64,000 bases of DNA from Saprospiraceae bacterium (GCA_041392805.1 JAWKLJ010000001.1:868001-932000); one strand, 5' to 3'; counted from the first letter of the stretch, positions 47,101 through 57,095 are shown. The notes: generated by a model not told the origin, from the sequence alone. Translations and numbers: made by a program.

Positions 47101-50100
47101 GGCCTTATAGGGCCATTCGGGCAACTCAGGTAAACAAATGCTGCCATTGGAGGCACCTGGACAAGGTGGCATGAATTGTGCCCCATCCAATATCATTTGG
47201 GCGATATCATCTTCTGTCGGACAAATATCGGTACAGGCCTCACTAATACAGCCCGCTGCATCATATACTTCCACACAATATCGGCCGGGGATATTGGCAA
47301 TGAGGGTAGGAGAAAAAGGGCCTGGAAAGGTTTCAATTTGCCCTTTGGGGTCTGTAAAGACGTATTTGGTGTAAGGATAAGTGCCGTCGGTGACCGTTGC
47401 CCAATAACGAATCCCATTAAAACTTGGCGAGGTCGTGAGTTCCACTTCCATACAGCCTTTGTATAAACGGTGAACATCATCGAAGGGATTCCAGTTTTCA
47501 TTTAATGGCGGAGACCAATTGCAATCAGCCTGCAAAGATGGTATAGACACACAATTTGTCATATTACTACTATAGGAACGAAGATCAAGTAACGTATTGG
47601 GTGGAGTATCTAAATCTCCTCCAAAAAACATTAAGGTTTCATCCAATTCTCCTCCATTTACTAGATTCTGGAAATGATTTCCAAAAATAGTAAATGTGCC
47701 AATAGCTCCTGTTGATTCCTGTCTTTGGATATTTCCCAATTCTTGAGAAAATTGTAGAATGAAATAATCCAACTCCTTATTCGCCCGAGCCACCACTTTC
47801 AGCTCCCTCAAACCATCCTGCATCTCCTGCCAAACCTGTGCAGAAATATCCAGCATACCACCCGTATAAAACACACAGCCCCAAGCACTGGGCAACCACT
47901 GTGCATCATAGATCAAGACCTGATCGACAGCACTACTTGTCGACACCGCATAGACCTTCACTGATTCGATATAGGGATACTCCTCCTCTGGTTCCGTTGA
48001 TACGGTGGAATAGGTTTCTACTACCGCACAGCCTTTGGCGTCCGTAACAGTGAGCGTGAAGTCGCCAGCTTCCAGGCCATCGATACTAGATGTATTCGCA
48101 TTATTGCTCCAGGCATAGGTATAGGGCGTTTCTCCGCCACCCACGGTTACGGAAATGCTTCCGGCGCCATTTTCACCACAACTCACCGGCTGAATATCTG
48201 GCGTTAAAGAAAGGGCGGGGAGAATGCCAATGTTTATACTTTGAACTACGGTGCAACTATTGGCATCGGTAACCGTTACAGTGTAATCTCCAGGAGCAAG
48301 GTTGGCGCGAAAGGAACCTTCGGCGCCATCCGACCAGTTGAAGGCGTAAGGAGCGCTGCCATTTGAAGGGGCGACATCAACACTGCCAGAACTCGCTGTC
48401 GCACAGCTAGGAGAGACGGCTATCGTCAAGGTAAAGGCCTCATTCTCCTCTATTATTTCATAATTATTTACGAGTTGACAACCATTCGGATCGGTATACG
48501 TAAGGGTGTAGGTACCCGCTGCTAGATTGGTTCTACTGGTGCCTTGCGCCCCATCGGCCCATTGGAAGGCCGTGGGATCGGGATTGGGTTGGTTGGCGAT
48601 TGTGAGGCTGATGCTTCCCAACGATTGTCCACAAAAAGTAGGGCTGAGCGTCGCCTGGATGTCGGGCAATTGGTGATTGGCCACGGTATAAATAGCAGAT
48701 TGGGTACAGCCTAGGTCATCGGTTACGACCAACGTATAGATACCAGCGGTCAAGCCTACCAGATCGGCGGAAGTTGCTCCTGTAAAGCCCCATCGATAGG
48801 TATAAGGTAGCTGGCCGCCTGTAACCGTCGTCAAAATAGCGCCCTCCCCTCTGTTTTCGCAATCATCAATGACCGTCGCTTCCAAGCTAAGATCAGACGC
48901 GCTAGAGCCTACCGTATAAGTTTGAATGAGCGTACATTCATCCTGGTCACTAAGGGTCACCTGAAAGTTTCCGGCGGATAGGTTTTCTCGCAGTGCGCCC
49001 GTGGCGCCATCTGCCCAATCAAAAACATAGGGCGGGTTTCCGCCGCTAGCCGTCAAGGCAATACTGCCATTTCCTGGTTCATCACAATTGGTGGCATCAA
49101 TTATCACCTCACTCACTTCCAGGCTATTCACCGAGCCCACTTCAAAACAATCACTGAATGAACAATCATTGGCATCGGTTACCGTCACACAATAGTTGCC
49201 AGCAGCTAGTCCCGTTCTATTTTGACTGCTATTGCCGTCCGACCATTCCCAGGCGACAATAGGAGTGGCTTGGCCAGGCAAAGCACTCAAACTAATAGCC
49301 CCTACTGCCTGCTCACAGGGGGTGGGCGTCACCGTTCCGGTCACCACAGGTGGGTTGTAGATCACATAGCTGGCCGTCTGGCTACAACCGCCTATATCGG
49401 TCACGGTGAGGCTATAGGTACCTGCATCAGCCACCAATTCTTCTGTGCTTGCCCCCGTACTCCATAGGAAGGCTAAGGGTGGCACGCCACCTGTGACCTC
49501 CGGTTCCAATAAGCCTTCCCCATTGACTTCGCAGACATTAAAACCGACAATGTCCAAGGGCTCCGCTGGCGCCAAAATGAGCGCTTCACTCCACGTACAC
49601 CCATTGTTATCGGTGACCGTTACGCTATAGGTCCCAATGCTTAGGCCGCTTAGGTTTTGGGTGGTGGCGCCGGTGCTCCACGCATAGCTCAGGGGCGCTG
49701 CGCCGCCGGAAACTTCTAGGCTGATGCTGCCGCTGCCGGGATCGTTGCAGTGGGGGGATTGGGGAGCGAGGTAAATATCATTGATGCCTTCGCAGGATTC
49801 GAGTTCTATTTGAAGATACACCTCACAAGCATGTGCATTAGTCACCGTCACACTATACAGCCCAGGGACATAAAGGTTTTCCAGGTTTTGGTCGGTGGAG
49901 CTAAAACTCTCCGGACCATCCCATACAAAGGTAAAGGGCCCGGCAGTTCCCTCGGACACAAGTTCTATTTTACCCGGACTACCTTCCGTACAAATACATT
50001 TGCTTGCTGGACCAATTTCAATTTGCGCGTTTAGTTGGTCCGTAATAGAGAGTAGCGTTATTAGCATACATAGCTTCGCCACTGGAACAAAGGGTCTTTT

Positions 50101-50112
50101 TGTTCGTGTCAT
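44170..50112 (-). CDS. Giant SprB-like repeat adhesin with T9SS type A sorting domain
   Basis: 1980 residues. Signal peptide at the start (MTRTKRPFVPVAKLCMLITL), then around 15 SprB-type repeats of about 75-80 residues, each with a W(S/A)-[ND]-G-x-x-[TS] core and Y-x-(V/L)-T-(V/Y)-T-D-x-x-G-C end. A non-repeat insert lies at about 705-960. The last ~75 residues (SNIYPNPFTLALTIVINAPQ ... KIVRAK) are a T9SS type A sorting domain. SprB proteins are surface adhesins used in gliding and attachment. Its first ~100 codons and upstream DNA are duplicated at 57716-58218. It is the gene directly after the toxin's immunity gene. Confidence 0.9.
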   Translation of the reverse strand: MTRTKRPFVPVAKLCMLITLLSITDQLNAQIEIGPASKCICTEGSPGKIELVSEGTAGPFTFVWDGPESFSSTDQNLENLYVPGLYSVTVTNAHACEVYLQIELESCEGINDIYLAPQSPHCNDPGSGSISLEVSGGAAPLSYAWSTGATTQNLSGLSIGTYSVTVTDNNGCTWSEALILAPAEPLDIVGFNVCEVNGEGLLEPEVTGGVPPLAFLWSTGASTEELVADAGTYSLTVTDIGGCSQTASYVIYNPPVVTGTVTPTPCEQAVGAISLSALPGQATPIVAWEWSDGNSSQNRTGLAAGNYCVTVTDANDCSFSDCFEVGSVNSLEVSEVIIDATNCDEPGNGSIALTASGGNPPYVFDWADGATGALRENLSAGNFQVTLSDQDECTLIQTYTVGSSASDLSLEATVIDDCENRGEGAILTTVTGGQLPYTYRWGFTGATSADLVGLTAGIYTLVVTDDLGCTQSAIYTVANHQLPDIQATLSPTFCGQSLGSISLTIANQPNPDPTAFQWADGAQGTSRTNLAAGTYTLTYTDPNGCQLVNNYEIIEENEAFTLTIAVSPSCATASSGSVDVAPSNGSAPYAFNWSDGAEGSFRANLAPGDYTVTVTDANSCTVVQSINIGILPALSLTPDIQPVSCGENGAGSISVTVGGGETPYTYAWSNNANTSSIDGLEAGDFTLTVTDAKGCAVVETYSTVSTEPEEEYPYIESVKVYAVSTSSAVDQVLIYDAQWLPSAWGCVFYTGGMLDISAQVWQEMQDGLRELKVVARANKELDYFILQFSQELGNIQRQESTGAIGTFTIFGNHFQNLVNGGELDETLMFFGGDLDTPPNTLLDLRSYSSNMTNCVSIPSLQADCNWSPPLNENWNPFDDVHRLYKGCMEVELTTSPSFNGIRYWATVTDGTYPYTKYVFTDPKGQIETFPGPFSPTLIANIPGRYCVEVYDAAGCISEACTDICPTEDDIAQMILDGAQFMPPCPGASNGSICLPELPEWPYKAIWLNGHGSSVCLENIPAGSYPVDIIEYRCGNTVRVFLTLGSQNDPIVISQTLAIAACPGTNDGRLCIQASGGGGAYTYLWDNGSTSNCIDELAAGQCYAITVSDACGNSASTCFELPAYQPMTWGTPSVTRACGTNNGAIAIQISGGKSPFTFEWENLGNGETIEFNTLSRSATLNDLYAGNYQVMVTDACGLQMLYPSSITVEPSADNIAINYQGAIINSACLDQFTGSIDVSMNSSPGTNYYYTWSTGATTQDVENLAAGDYAVTISGLGCEKTYYYTIPVIEFSLNETIEPICGGGSNGSITLNPTGNYDTPLSFLWENGATTSSIDGLSAGEYCVTVTSGNLCEKITCFDVPTLSNDLMINIESITGSVVGTPGQGNGAIDVSISGGLPPYTFSWSNGAQTEDIQYIDGGSYVLVVTDANGCQRSRQFDVPYCNPEGPEITAYPPNGVTPITGPGTGAINTSIYNGTPPFTYVWSGPGNFYDNKQDIENLSIPGTYCLTLTDLCGAVVYQCFNLVNDCNITQIALNPRNNCLDPNEGPSQLEFGGIALGGPAYIENDFSYIHLQWSNGETGLVRVERSNPSWFALAETIYGVSEVNIDHDRPGYYSVIVTMENGCQVKGGAYFNLGEFGLPTATVEHISSDDLLPGTDLDILVVNELNICETCGYVDYGTFINSQCLNSFDKRWSFNPDPNCTTGENICQNGGELVFEKFGAGPYLVPCNTTAIYLSEGNRCGCLFLPGTIPGLPPSFEGGGFREIEEYIYAPVCDPDANTDIDIVIGPGGPPIDDDYTLCYCDEPVSGQRPNLRVYKYDSELCEVIATKLVLNTDPLIESYRQAIDPCIYAPDLCDFCPIMPLVSNENELIKMEKASTLFKFGTNNPKIRFDSSLKEFSNIYPNPFTLALTIVINAPQNTSSQIKILNALGKTILNRKIALSAGETISELQIPLDIPDGIYYILIETEHGERAVHKIVRAK

Positions 50113-50223
50113 AAAGCGGTTTATTTTAATTGTTCTTTTTCTAGTGAACAGAACATTTAGTTGAAAGCATAGAAGTCCTTCCTTTTACTTCTGCCTTTTC
50201 AGTTCTGCTTGTTTGCTCATTTG
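49720..50223. repeat. ~504-bp direct repeat, copy A (5' end and leader of the SprB-like gene)
   Basis: Nearly identical to 57716-58218 in the same orientation. It covers the first ~130 codons of the 1980-aa gene and about 110 bases upstream. The two copies flank the 7.5-kb toxin/immunity region. The match ends upstream at GTTTGCTCATTTG in both. Confidence 0.9.
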
Positions 50224-50235
50224 AGCCTCAGCTCA

Positions 50236-50283
50236 GACATCAGAAGTTTGTTTAAGAATTACCTCGAGGGGACTTCTGATGTC
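50236..50283. terminator. Hairpin between the immunity gene and the SprB-like gene
   Basis: GACATCAGAAGT (50236-50247) and its exact reverse complement (50272-50283), a 12-bp stem with a 24-base loop. It may end toxin/immunity transcription. It is absent from the second copy of the flanking repeat. The stretch 50284-50427 holds no gene. Confidence 0.55.
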
Positions 50284-50427
50284 TTGCTAGGTTTTATATT
50301 TTTTGATCATTGATATATTATTTATCCTTTGAATAGTAAAGAATTTCCCCGTTAATCGGGATGGCATGTTCATTGATAAAATCACATATCCTTCATGTTC
50401 TGGATGGATTTATTAAGTCTATCAAGC

Positions 50428-51204
50428 TTAAGAATATTGCTGCTTTGTAACTAAACTATCGTGTGCTATTCTTTTAAATCCTAATGTGAATGGATTTCGA
50501 TAGTGATTTTTGTGTTGAATATCCTTCCCCCAATCTACTCTACTTAATTCGTATAAATCTATTTCAGGAAAACAATCTTTTATGGATTCTACAACTTGGG
50601 ACATTTCTGTCCAGCCTTCATTTCTTCGCTGAGACTGTAACAATGAGAGACTTTCTTCCTTGATTGAATTTAATCTGTCTAGATCAAGTGAATCTGAAAA
50701 AAGGTATTCCCAAACCAGTGTTTTTAGATAATATATTATATCCTCATTTGTATAAGTTATCTCTCCAAAGTTTGACTTGTAGGCATGTTTCACCTCAAAA
50801 GGCAACCAGTCAAAATCTGGGTGATTAATAAGTTCATATATATTATCAAAGTATTGAACTCCAATTTCTCTAAATTGCTCCTTAAGTTCATCTCGCTGAT
50901 CAATTGTCAAAATAGCATCAGGTTGTACTACGTCCTTCCACCGAAAACTGTCCGTAAAAATTAATAACTCGTCTACATCATATCTTATAGGGATTACTTC
51001 ATGAGGGTTATAAACGAACTTTTTTTCGATAGCTAATTGAACCCAACCAAATTCAGGATTATCAATTGCAGTCTTAACACTTTCTTTAATTGTATTTATT
51101 GTAATTGAATCATCTCTTTCAAGCCATAACTCTAAAGATTTTATATGCCCTAAACCATACTCAGAAAACTGAAAAGCAGTCAATAAATTTTTAATTGTAC
51201 ACAT
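50428..51204 (-). CDS. Putative immunity protein for the adjacent toxin
   Basis: 258 residues, no signal peptide, acidic overall. It starts 8 bases after the toxin's stop codon, the standard position of an immunity gene. It contains two similar units, one with NPEFGWVQLAIEKKFVY and one with HPDFDWLPFEVKHAYKSNF. The second, followed by ITYTNEDIIYYLKTLVWEYL, resembles the cassette 2 immunity protein at 58429 (DPSFSWIAIAKEKDFVKF, then MTEEEVYLEFKLLTWEAIF). That similarity matches the relatedness of their toxins. I do not recognise a named family. Cytoplasmic neutralisation of the RNase-like tip is inferred from position only. Confidence 0.72.
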   Translation of the reverse strand: MCTIKNLLTAFQFSEYGLGHIKSLELWLERDDSITINTIKESVKTAIDNPEFGWVQLAIEKKFVYNPHEVIPIRYDVDELLIFTDSFRWKDVVQPDAILTIDQRDELKEQFREIGVQYFDNIYELINHPDFDWLPFEVKHAYKSNFGEITYTNEDIIYYLKTLVWEYLFSDSLDLDRLNSIKEESLSLLQSQRRNEGWTEMSQVVESIKDCFPEIDLYELSRVDWGKDIQHKNHYRNPFTLGFKRIAHDSLVTKQQYS

Positions 51205-51212
51205 TTAAAACA

Positions 51213-54200
51213 CTATTTATTAGGGTACATTGTAATAAGTTTGAAAGAACCATCTGGCATCTCCTTATAAACTGCTGTCACTTTTAGCATTTGTTGCTGT
51301 CCACCTGCTCCATTGGCTTTAAAACCATAACCATAATTCCCTGGTGCTTCGACTATCCAAACCTCTTCACCAGTTATTGGATTAACAGACAACTCTTTTG
51401 CATTAAAAGCAGATGTATTTGGTTTGACGTTTTCAATGGCATCTTTAACCGCTTGTTCACTTGAAAACTTACTTGCTATTGCTCCTTGACCAACAGGTAG
51501 AGTGTTCGGAGCTCCATCAGGAGCTATACCTGTTGTAGCTCTTTTTATTAACGCATCATCCGTCACATCAGGCCCATGCCTATGCAACGCATGACCATCA
51601 GGCAGTTCAGTTAGAAAATCAACTTCACTTTGAGAATACCCAGAAGTCTCAGGTACTCTTCTAACAGAAATGTCATCTCCATGTTTATAAACTTGATATC
51701 CATTTGCTGCATCGCCAACTTCTGTTCCTCCTGTTTTCGGCTTTCCAGTTGATGGATCAAAATCATATTTATCCGGAAGTATCTTATCATTCTTAATCTG
51801 AAGAATATCTTCTCCGTTCTTGGTTAGTTTTCCTGAGCCATCTGCTGCAAATTCTGCTCCTTCGTCTAACCATTTACTTGCTCTTGTAAGCCAAGGAATA
51901 TCTTTTCTTAGTCCTGTATTGAACAGTCCCCCCCACGCCCTCACCAACTCCGGCCTTTCCAAAAACTTATTCACCACTGCCAATTCATCCGCCTTTGCGG
52001 GATCCAGCTTCCCCAGCCAAGATAACAATTCCTTCTTTTTTTCATCAGGAAAAGCACTAAAATCTGCTTGTTTCCAAACTTTGATTAGATCAGGGTATTT
52101 TTCGAAGGCTTTGCCTATGAAGGCATCTTCTTTTATGGCGATATTTAACCAGTCAATGAGCCCTTTTGTAGCTAATTCATCAAGATTGGTAGCCCCTTCC
52201 TTCGCCGCTTTTGCCAAAAGGCCACTTGGATCGAAGTTGTTTTTAAAGCTATTGACGCCATCACAATCTGGTGGAAAATAGAACAAAGAACTAATGGCAG
52301 CATTAATTGATAGATTCGTGGAGTTAAAACCGATACTGGTAAGACAGCGATAACGGCCTAAACTTTTGGCATCCAGTACCGTCTCTACTCCTCCTATATT
52401 GACTTTCAAGGCATATTTGGAAGCATCGCCTAGCCCTAACTTAATTAATTGATAGGCATCGCCAGCTAATGGGATTGCCCCTACTAAAGTGAGTAACCCT
52501 TCTCCATAATTTCCTTCAGCAATGTAATATACGCCATTAACAAAATCAGCTACACTACCAACTACAGGCAGAAAACCCACTGCATCTAATGCCGTATGCC
52601 AGGTATCGCTACCAATTTCTACATCTTTCCACTTTTCAGGATCAAGCGTCACCAATACTGCGCCAAATAGGGCCGCCAAAAAGGGCATGTCCTCTACTTC
52701 CTTTTCATCTTCTGGCGTATATTCACGCCATCTTCCATTTTCACACTCCCAAATAAAATAAGTGAAACTCCCAGGGTCTAAGCCCCTAAAATGGCCAAAT
52801 ATCCACTTTTCACCTGTCACTGTTTCTACCCCGTCAATCAGTTCCTTCTTTTCATAGCGAAAAAGAATCCCTCCTTTTAATTTACTATTGTTCCCAAAGG
52901 GGTTGAAAACGGCAGTATGCTTGGCTTTATCAAATGCCGCTTTTGTTATGTGGGGAATACAAGAATTATATACATAAGACGTAGCATCACTGATCTCACA
53001 ATTGGAGCCTCCTTGGTCTTTCTTAGCATCAAAATCTGGCTGATGCTCTCCTGTACGGTAAACATTCCCGTCATAAAGTATGGTTGTTTTATAGGCCGCT
53101 GGGGTAGCATTGATATTGACACAACTTTCCTGGCCAATAGCTGTAAAAGAGGAAACGGTTCCAAAATAAACGGCCCGGCATTCATTATTCAAATCGGGGA
53201 AGGGATATTTGTCATGGGGTGCCTTTTGGTTTTTAAAGCCGGTGTTAAACGTTTTGCCCGTTAGTTTACTTGTCTTAAAATAACTAACATAATAATTTCC
53301 ACCTCCTGAAAAAGCGACCAATGCTTTAGGATCAAAATTACCTCTTAAATCTGCAGGCGCTGACCAAAAAGGCGTATAGCCTTCTGGAACAGTAATGGGT
53401 AAACCAGCTGAATTTAGGCAAATGAGTTCAGTCGTAACCTCAACACCACAAGGGCCACCACTTAATGGATCATTCGGATCTGGTACGGTGCTCTGGCCTT
53501 GATCCAGAAAATCTGCTGTTAAATCTGCTTCGTAAAAATCGGCCAGGTTATCAAAGGTAACGGCGAGCAGCTGCCGATCTTTACTGGCGTAACCATAGGT
53601 ATTGTTTGTTTCCCCCTCGACAATAGCTAATAAACTGCTCAAGTAGGTAACTTTGGATGGATTGGCCGGGCTAAGTCCTTCAACAGTAGGCGTTTTACAA
53701 GCAATCAGCAAACAATCCCCTCCTTCGCCTGGGTTCTCCCACAGGTGTATCCAGTAACCAAACTCCTGCGTCATGAAATTATGCTCGATTTCATCTACAA
53801 GACGAGCACTTGCATTCCCTTCTACGAGTTCGCAAAAGTTTTCATTTTTGGTGATGTAGGCCTTTTTATCTGTAAAATCAGCATAAAATTCATCCTGGAG
53901 GAATTCGTCAATTAAACTTGCGATGTTGAAAGTCTCGTCTTTTAGCTGAATAATTTTATTTGCATGATCTTCCACCTCCCCACTCAATGAACGTGCATTA
54001 GGATTGGGGGATCCTATTAAAACGGGGGGATCATCATCTCCGATAATGGCGATAGGCAAAACGAAAAATCCTTTATTTTTAAAGTATTCCTTAATTTGGG
54101 TAGCATTTTGAGTTGGGTCTAAAACATCGGGTACTTCGATCGTTGCAACAGCTTCGCAATTGGATTCGTTAGAAACCGTTACACTATATGTACCCGAAAA

Positions 54201-57095
54201 GGCAGCTTGAATCGACGTTTCTGTGCTACCGGTGTTCCAATTATAAATAAAGTTTCCTTCTCCTTCTACCAAAGCAGTTAATTGTACAGGCGCCCCTTCG
54301 CACATGATAATTTCTACCTTCGACATTTCCCCTTCTACTGTGACCACCACCTCTTCCTCCGCAATCAAACTTCCATTCCCATCCGTCACATACAAGGTAT
54401 AAGTCGTCGTTTCTGCCGGCTTCACTGTTGGCGACTCCTGCATCGGTCCAAATTCATCGACAAAGCCTATTTCCGGCTCCCATTTAAAGCAATAAGGAGA
54501 TGGATTCTCAGGATCGGGTTCACAACCTATTTGGGTCGTTTCGCCTTGGCAGATCGTACGATCTTCGCCAGCGTAGGGGCAACTGGTATCGCCAATGCCG
54601 GTGACCGTCACACTGAGCTGTTCGGGGGTTCCAAGCTGTGCGTTGGTTATGTTTTGTAATTGAAACGTATACGTAAGGGGAGTAGGGCCGTTATCTCCTA
54701 GGTTGCTATTTAGGGTAAAACATTGGCTCGTCGAGTTACCAATGGGAAACGTCACCGTCGTTGTTGAATAGCTAGTAAAATGGGGGCTAGCGTTACCTGA
54801 TAAGGCGACTTGCACCGAAGCTTCCGCAGTGGGTGCTTCGGAGATGCTTAGACAGACTTGGGTACTGCTACCTTCATCCATACTGAGGTTTGTTTGTTGG
54901 AAAACGACAGTAGGCGTAACAGGCGGAGTGGACTCCCCATAGGACACACACAAGGCTGGTGCCTGCTCTGCATTTCCATTAAAAGAAACAGCCGTGCGAC
55001 GACCAGTACCACTGATGATAATGGCAATAGCACTGTTTGCTGTATATCCTTCCCGATTGACAATTTCCTGGATCACCGGGGCAATATCAACCGTTTGCTG
55101 GTCAGCACCCGCCACGCCTGAAATCGACCAGGCCGCTGGGGACCAAGTGACAGAAGCATTGGTCAGTGGTCGATTGGTGATATTGTTGGTTTCAGCTAAA
55201 AAATTGGAGGGATTATCACTGGCTTCACCAAAAATGCTCAACTGACAAGGATTAAGGTCGTTCGCCTGGCTTACCGTGAACTGGATATAGGCATTGGTAA
55301 TATTGGCACCGGGGGGAATATTGAGGCTCTGAAAGCGCAAACCAATCGTCTGATTCCCATAAATACCATCATTGATCAATTCGATGGCAGCACCGCCTCT
55401 ATTTACATTGCCATTCGGGCGTTCTTCGGCATCGTTACTTCCTCCATTTACCTTAACACATACCGAAACGGGTTCCCCGTTCCCCCCGCTATCGGGATTA
55501 ACTGTAATATTTATTTGATCTTCGCTAGTAGCGCCATCATTATCCGTTGCCACTGCCTTTAAGGTATAGTTTCCAGCAGCTAGTCCAGTGCTTAAAGTAG
55601 CTTCATAAGGAAAAGTAAGGTCTTCACTAATTAAAGTTGGCCCTTGATAGAATTTAACCGATTGGATGCTGCCATCGCTATCACTCGCCGTGGCTGACAA
55701 AGCGATGGCTTCATTCTCCAAATAAGTAGCGCCATCAACTGGCTGGGTTAGACTTATGGTTGGCGCATTGGTTCCGCCGATAGGTCGTCGATATAGTTTG
55801 AAATCATCTACGCGAGTCTTTTCATCTCCGCTACTCGGATCATTGGGGCCTTTGGCAATTATAAAATAATGTGCTCCATTTAAGTCGCCAAAGATAGCAG
55901 AAGAAATAACCTGACCAGGCTGGTTAGAAGGAATATTCGGCACCAAAGCCGGGTTACCTATTGCTGTTCCTTCTGCTTCTGCTATGGTATTATGATAAAA
56001 GGCCAATTCCGCACCTGCAGGGTCATCCGTTTTCACATTCAAGGAGACATAATACTCATAGGTATCAGACAGGTTCATTTGGTAGGCTAAGAAGGCACTA
56101 TAAAATCGCAGTAAAGAAGATCTACAGGGATCATCTTCTCCTCCTGTAGCCCCTTCCGTTGTACCATTGAAAATATTTTCCACCCAATATTGCGGCAATG
56201 GTTGTCCGGTATAACCCGTCCCAAAATTTTCTTCATAAATTAACTCCCAATCCGAGGGGCCTCCACCCCCGCTATCGGGATTAACTGTAATATTTAGTTG
56301 ATCTTCGCTAGTAGCACCATCATTATCCGTTGCCACTGCCTTTAAGGTATAGCTCCCAGCAGCTAGTCCATTGCTTAAAGTAGCTTCATAAGGAGAAGTA
56401 AGGTCTTCACTAATTAAAGTTGCCCCTTGATAGAATTTAACCGATTGGATGCTGCCATCGCTATCACTCGCCGTGGCTGACAAAGCGATGGCTTCATTCT
56501 CCAAATAAGTAGCGCCATCAACTGGCTGGGTTAGACTTATGGTTGGCGCATTGTTGCCCCCAATTGGCCGACGGTATAGTTTGAAATCATCTACGCGAGT
56601 CTTTTCATCTCCGCTACTCGGATCATTGGGGCCTTTGGCAATTATAAAATAATGTGCTCCATTTAAGTCGCCAAAAATAGCAGAAGAAATAACCTGACCA
56701 GGCTGGTTAGAAGGAATATTCGGCACCAAAGCCGGGTTACCTATTGCTGTTCCTTCTGCTTCTGCTATGGTATTATGATAAAAGACCAATTCCGCACCTG
56801 CAGGGTCATCCGTTTTCACATTCAAGGAGACATAGTACTCATAGGTATCAGACAGGTTCATTTGGTAGGCTAAGAAGGCACTATAAAATCGCAGTAAAGA
56901 AGATCTACAGGGGTCATCTTCTCCTCCCGTAGCCCCTTCTGTTGTACCATTGAAAATATTTTCCACCCAAAATTGCGGCAATGGTTGTCCGGTATAACCC
57001 GTCCCAAAATTTTCTTCATAAATTAATTCCCAATCTTGGGCTTGCAGGCTTAGGGTAGATAAACTAAATAATAAGAGCAGCGTTAATCTTGACAT
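51213..57095 (-). CDS. Secreted polymorphic toxin with CdiA-RNase-A-like C-terminal tip
   Basis: 1960 residues from the ATG at 57095 (MSRLTLLLLFSLSTLSLQAQ, a clear signal peptide); a TTG at 57128 is less likely. Order: two near-identical 261-residue units, each with a Big_9-like Ig domain; a DNRLRE-like domain; a Calx-beta-like segment; PKD-like repeats; a long unassigned region; near residue 1498 a hydrophobic pre-toxin segment (DAVGFLPVVGSVADFVNG ... VGAIPLAGDAYQL) known from polymorphic toxins; a shared block at about 1668-1721; and the tip. The tip has HALHRHGPDVTDDALIKRA, SKFSSEQAVKDAIE and LITMYPNK, the layout of CdiA-type RNase-A-like toxins. There is no T9SS sorting domain, so the export route is unclear. 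Confidence 0.82.
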   Translation of the reverse strand: MSRLTLLLLFSLSTLSLQAQDWELIYEENFGTGYTGQPLPQFWVENIFNGTTEGATGGEDDPCRSSLLRFYSAFLAYQMNLSDTYEYYVSLNVKTDDPAGAELVFYHNTIAEAEGTAIGNPALVPNIPSNQPGQVISSAIFGDLNGAHYFIIAKGPNDPSSGDEKTRVDDFKLYRRPIGGNNAPTISLTQPVDGATYLENEAIALSATASDSDGSIQSVKFYQGATLISEDLTSPYEATLSNGLAAGSYTLKAVATDNDGATSEDQLNITVNPDSGGGGPSDWELIYEENFGTGYTGQPLPQYWVENIFNGTTEGATGGEDDPCRSSLLRFYSAFLAYQMNLSDTYEYYVSLNVKTDDPAGAELAFYHNTIAEAEGTAIGNPALVPNIPSNQPGQVISSAIFGDLNGAHYFIIAKGPNDPSSGDEKTRVDDFKLYRRPIGGTNAPTISLTQPVDGATYLENEAIALSATASDSDGSIQSVKFYQGPTLISEDLTFPYEATLSTGLAAGNYTLKAVATDNDGATSEDQINITVNPDSGGNGEPVSVCVKVNGGSNDAEERPNGNVNRGGAAIELINDGIYGNQTIGLRFQSLNIPPGANITNAYIQFTVSQANDLNPCQLSIFGEASDNPSNFLAETNNITNRPLTNASVTWSPAAWSISGVAGADQQTVDIAPVIQEIVNREGYTANSAIAIIISGTGRRTAVSFNGNAEQAPALCVSYGESTPPVTPTVVFQQTNLSMDEGSSTQVCLSISEAPTAEASVQVALSGNASPHFTSYSTTTVTFPIGNSTSQCFTLNSNLGDNGPTPLTYTFQLQNITNAQLGTPEQLSVTVTGIGDTSCPYAGEDRTICQGETTQIGCEPDPENPSPYCFKWEPEIGFVDEFGPMQESPTVKPAETTTYTLYVTDGNGSLIAEEEVVVTVEGEMSKVEIIMCEGAPVQLTALVEGEGNFIYNWNTGSTETSIQAAFSGTYSVTVSNESNCEAVATIEVPDVLDPTQNATQIKEYFKNKGFFVLPIAIIGDDDPPVLIGSPNPNARSLSGEVEDHANKIIQLKDETFNIASLIDEFLQDEFYADFTDKKAYITKNENFCELVEGNASARLVDEIEHNFMTQEFGYWIHLWENPGEGGDCLLIACKTPTVEGLSPANPSKVTYLSSLLAIVEGETNNTYGYASKDRQLLAVTFDNLADFYEADLTADFLDQGQSTVPDPNDPLSGGPCGVEVTTELICLNSAGLPITVPEGYTPFWSAPADLRGNFDPKALVAFSGGGNYYVSYFKTSKLTGKTFNTGFKNQKAPHDKYPFPDLNNECRAVYFGTVSSFTAIGQESCVNINATPAAYKTTILYDGNVYRTGEHQPDFDAKKDQGGSNCEISDATSYVYNSCIPHITKAAFDKAKHTAVFNPFGNNSKLKGGILFRYEKKELIDGVETVTGEKWIFGHFRGLDPGSFTYFIWECENGRWREYTPEDEKEVEDMPFLAALFGAVLVTLDPEKWKDVEIGSDTWHTALDAVGFLPVVGSVADFVNGVYYIAEGNYGEGLLTLVGAIPLAGDAYQLIKLGLGDASKYALKVNIGGVETVLDAKSLGRYRCLTSIGFNSTNLSINAAISSLFYFPPDCDGVNSFKNNFDPSGLLAKAAKEGATNLDELATKGLIDWLNIAIKEDAFIGKAFEKYPDLIKVWKQADFSAFPDEKKKELLSWLGKLDPAKADELAVVNKFLERPELVRAWGGLFNTGLRKDIPWLTRASKWLDEGAEFAADGSGKLTKNGEDILQIKNDKILPDKYDFDPSTGKPKTGGTEVGDAANGYQVYKHGDDISVRRVPETSGYSQSEVDFLTELPDGHALHRHGPDVTDDALIKRATTGIAPDGAPNTLPVGQGAIASKFSSEQAVKDAIENVKPNTSAFNAKELSVNPITGEEVWIVEAPGNYGYGFKANGAGGQQQMLKVTAVYKEMPDGSFKLITMYPNK
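51932..52090. repeat. Shared 159-bp block in the full-length toxin gene
   Basis: Encodes VWKQADFSAFPDEKKKELLS and the following PAKADELAVVNKFLE segment on the minus strand. It is nearly identical to 60925-61083 (159 bp) and 59678-59830 (153 bp). Outside the block the three sequences diverge sharply, as expected for a recombination point just before toxin tips. Confidence 0.9.
55469..57035. repeat. 783-bp in-frame tandem duplication inside the toxin gene
   Basis: Two consecutive units (56253-57035 and about 55470-56252) encode the same 261-residue module starting DWELIYEENFGTGYTGQPLP. They differ at only a few bases, so the duplication is recent or kept uniform by gene conversion. Confidence 0.92.

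Noticed and set aside
51820..52281. Plus-strand frame of about 150 codons opposite the toxin gene (also at 60837-61238)
   Set aside because: It is the antisense shadow of the shared block and appears wherever the block does.
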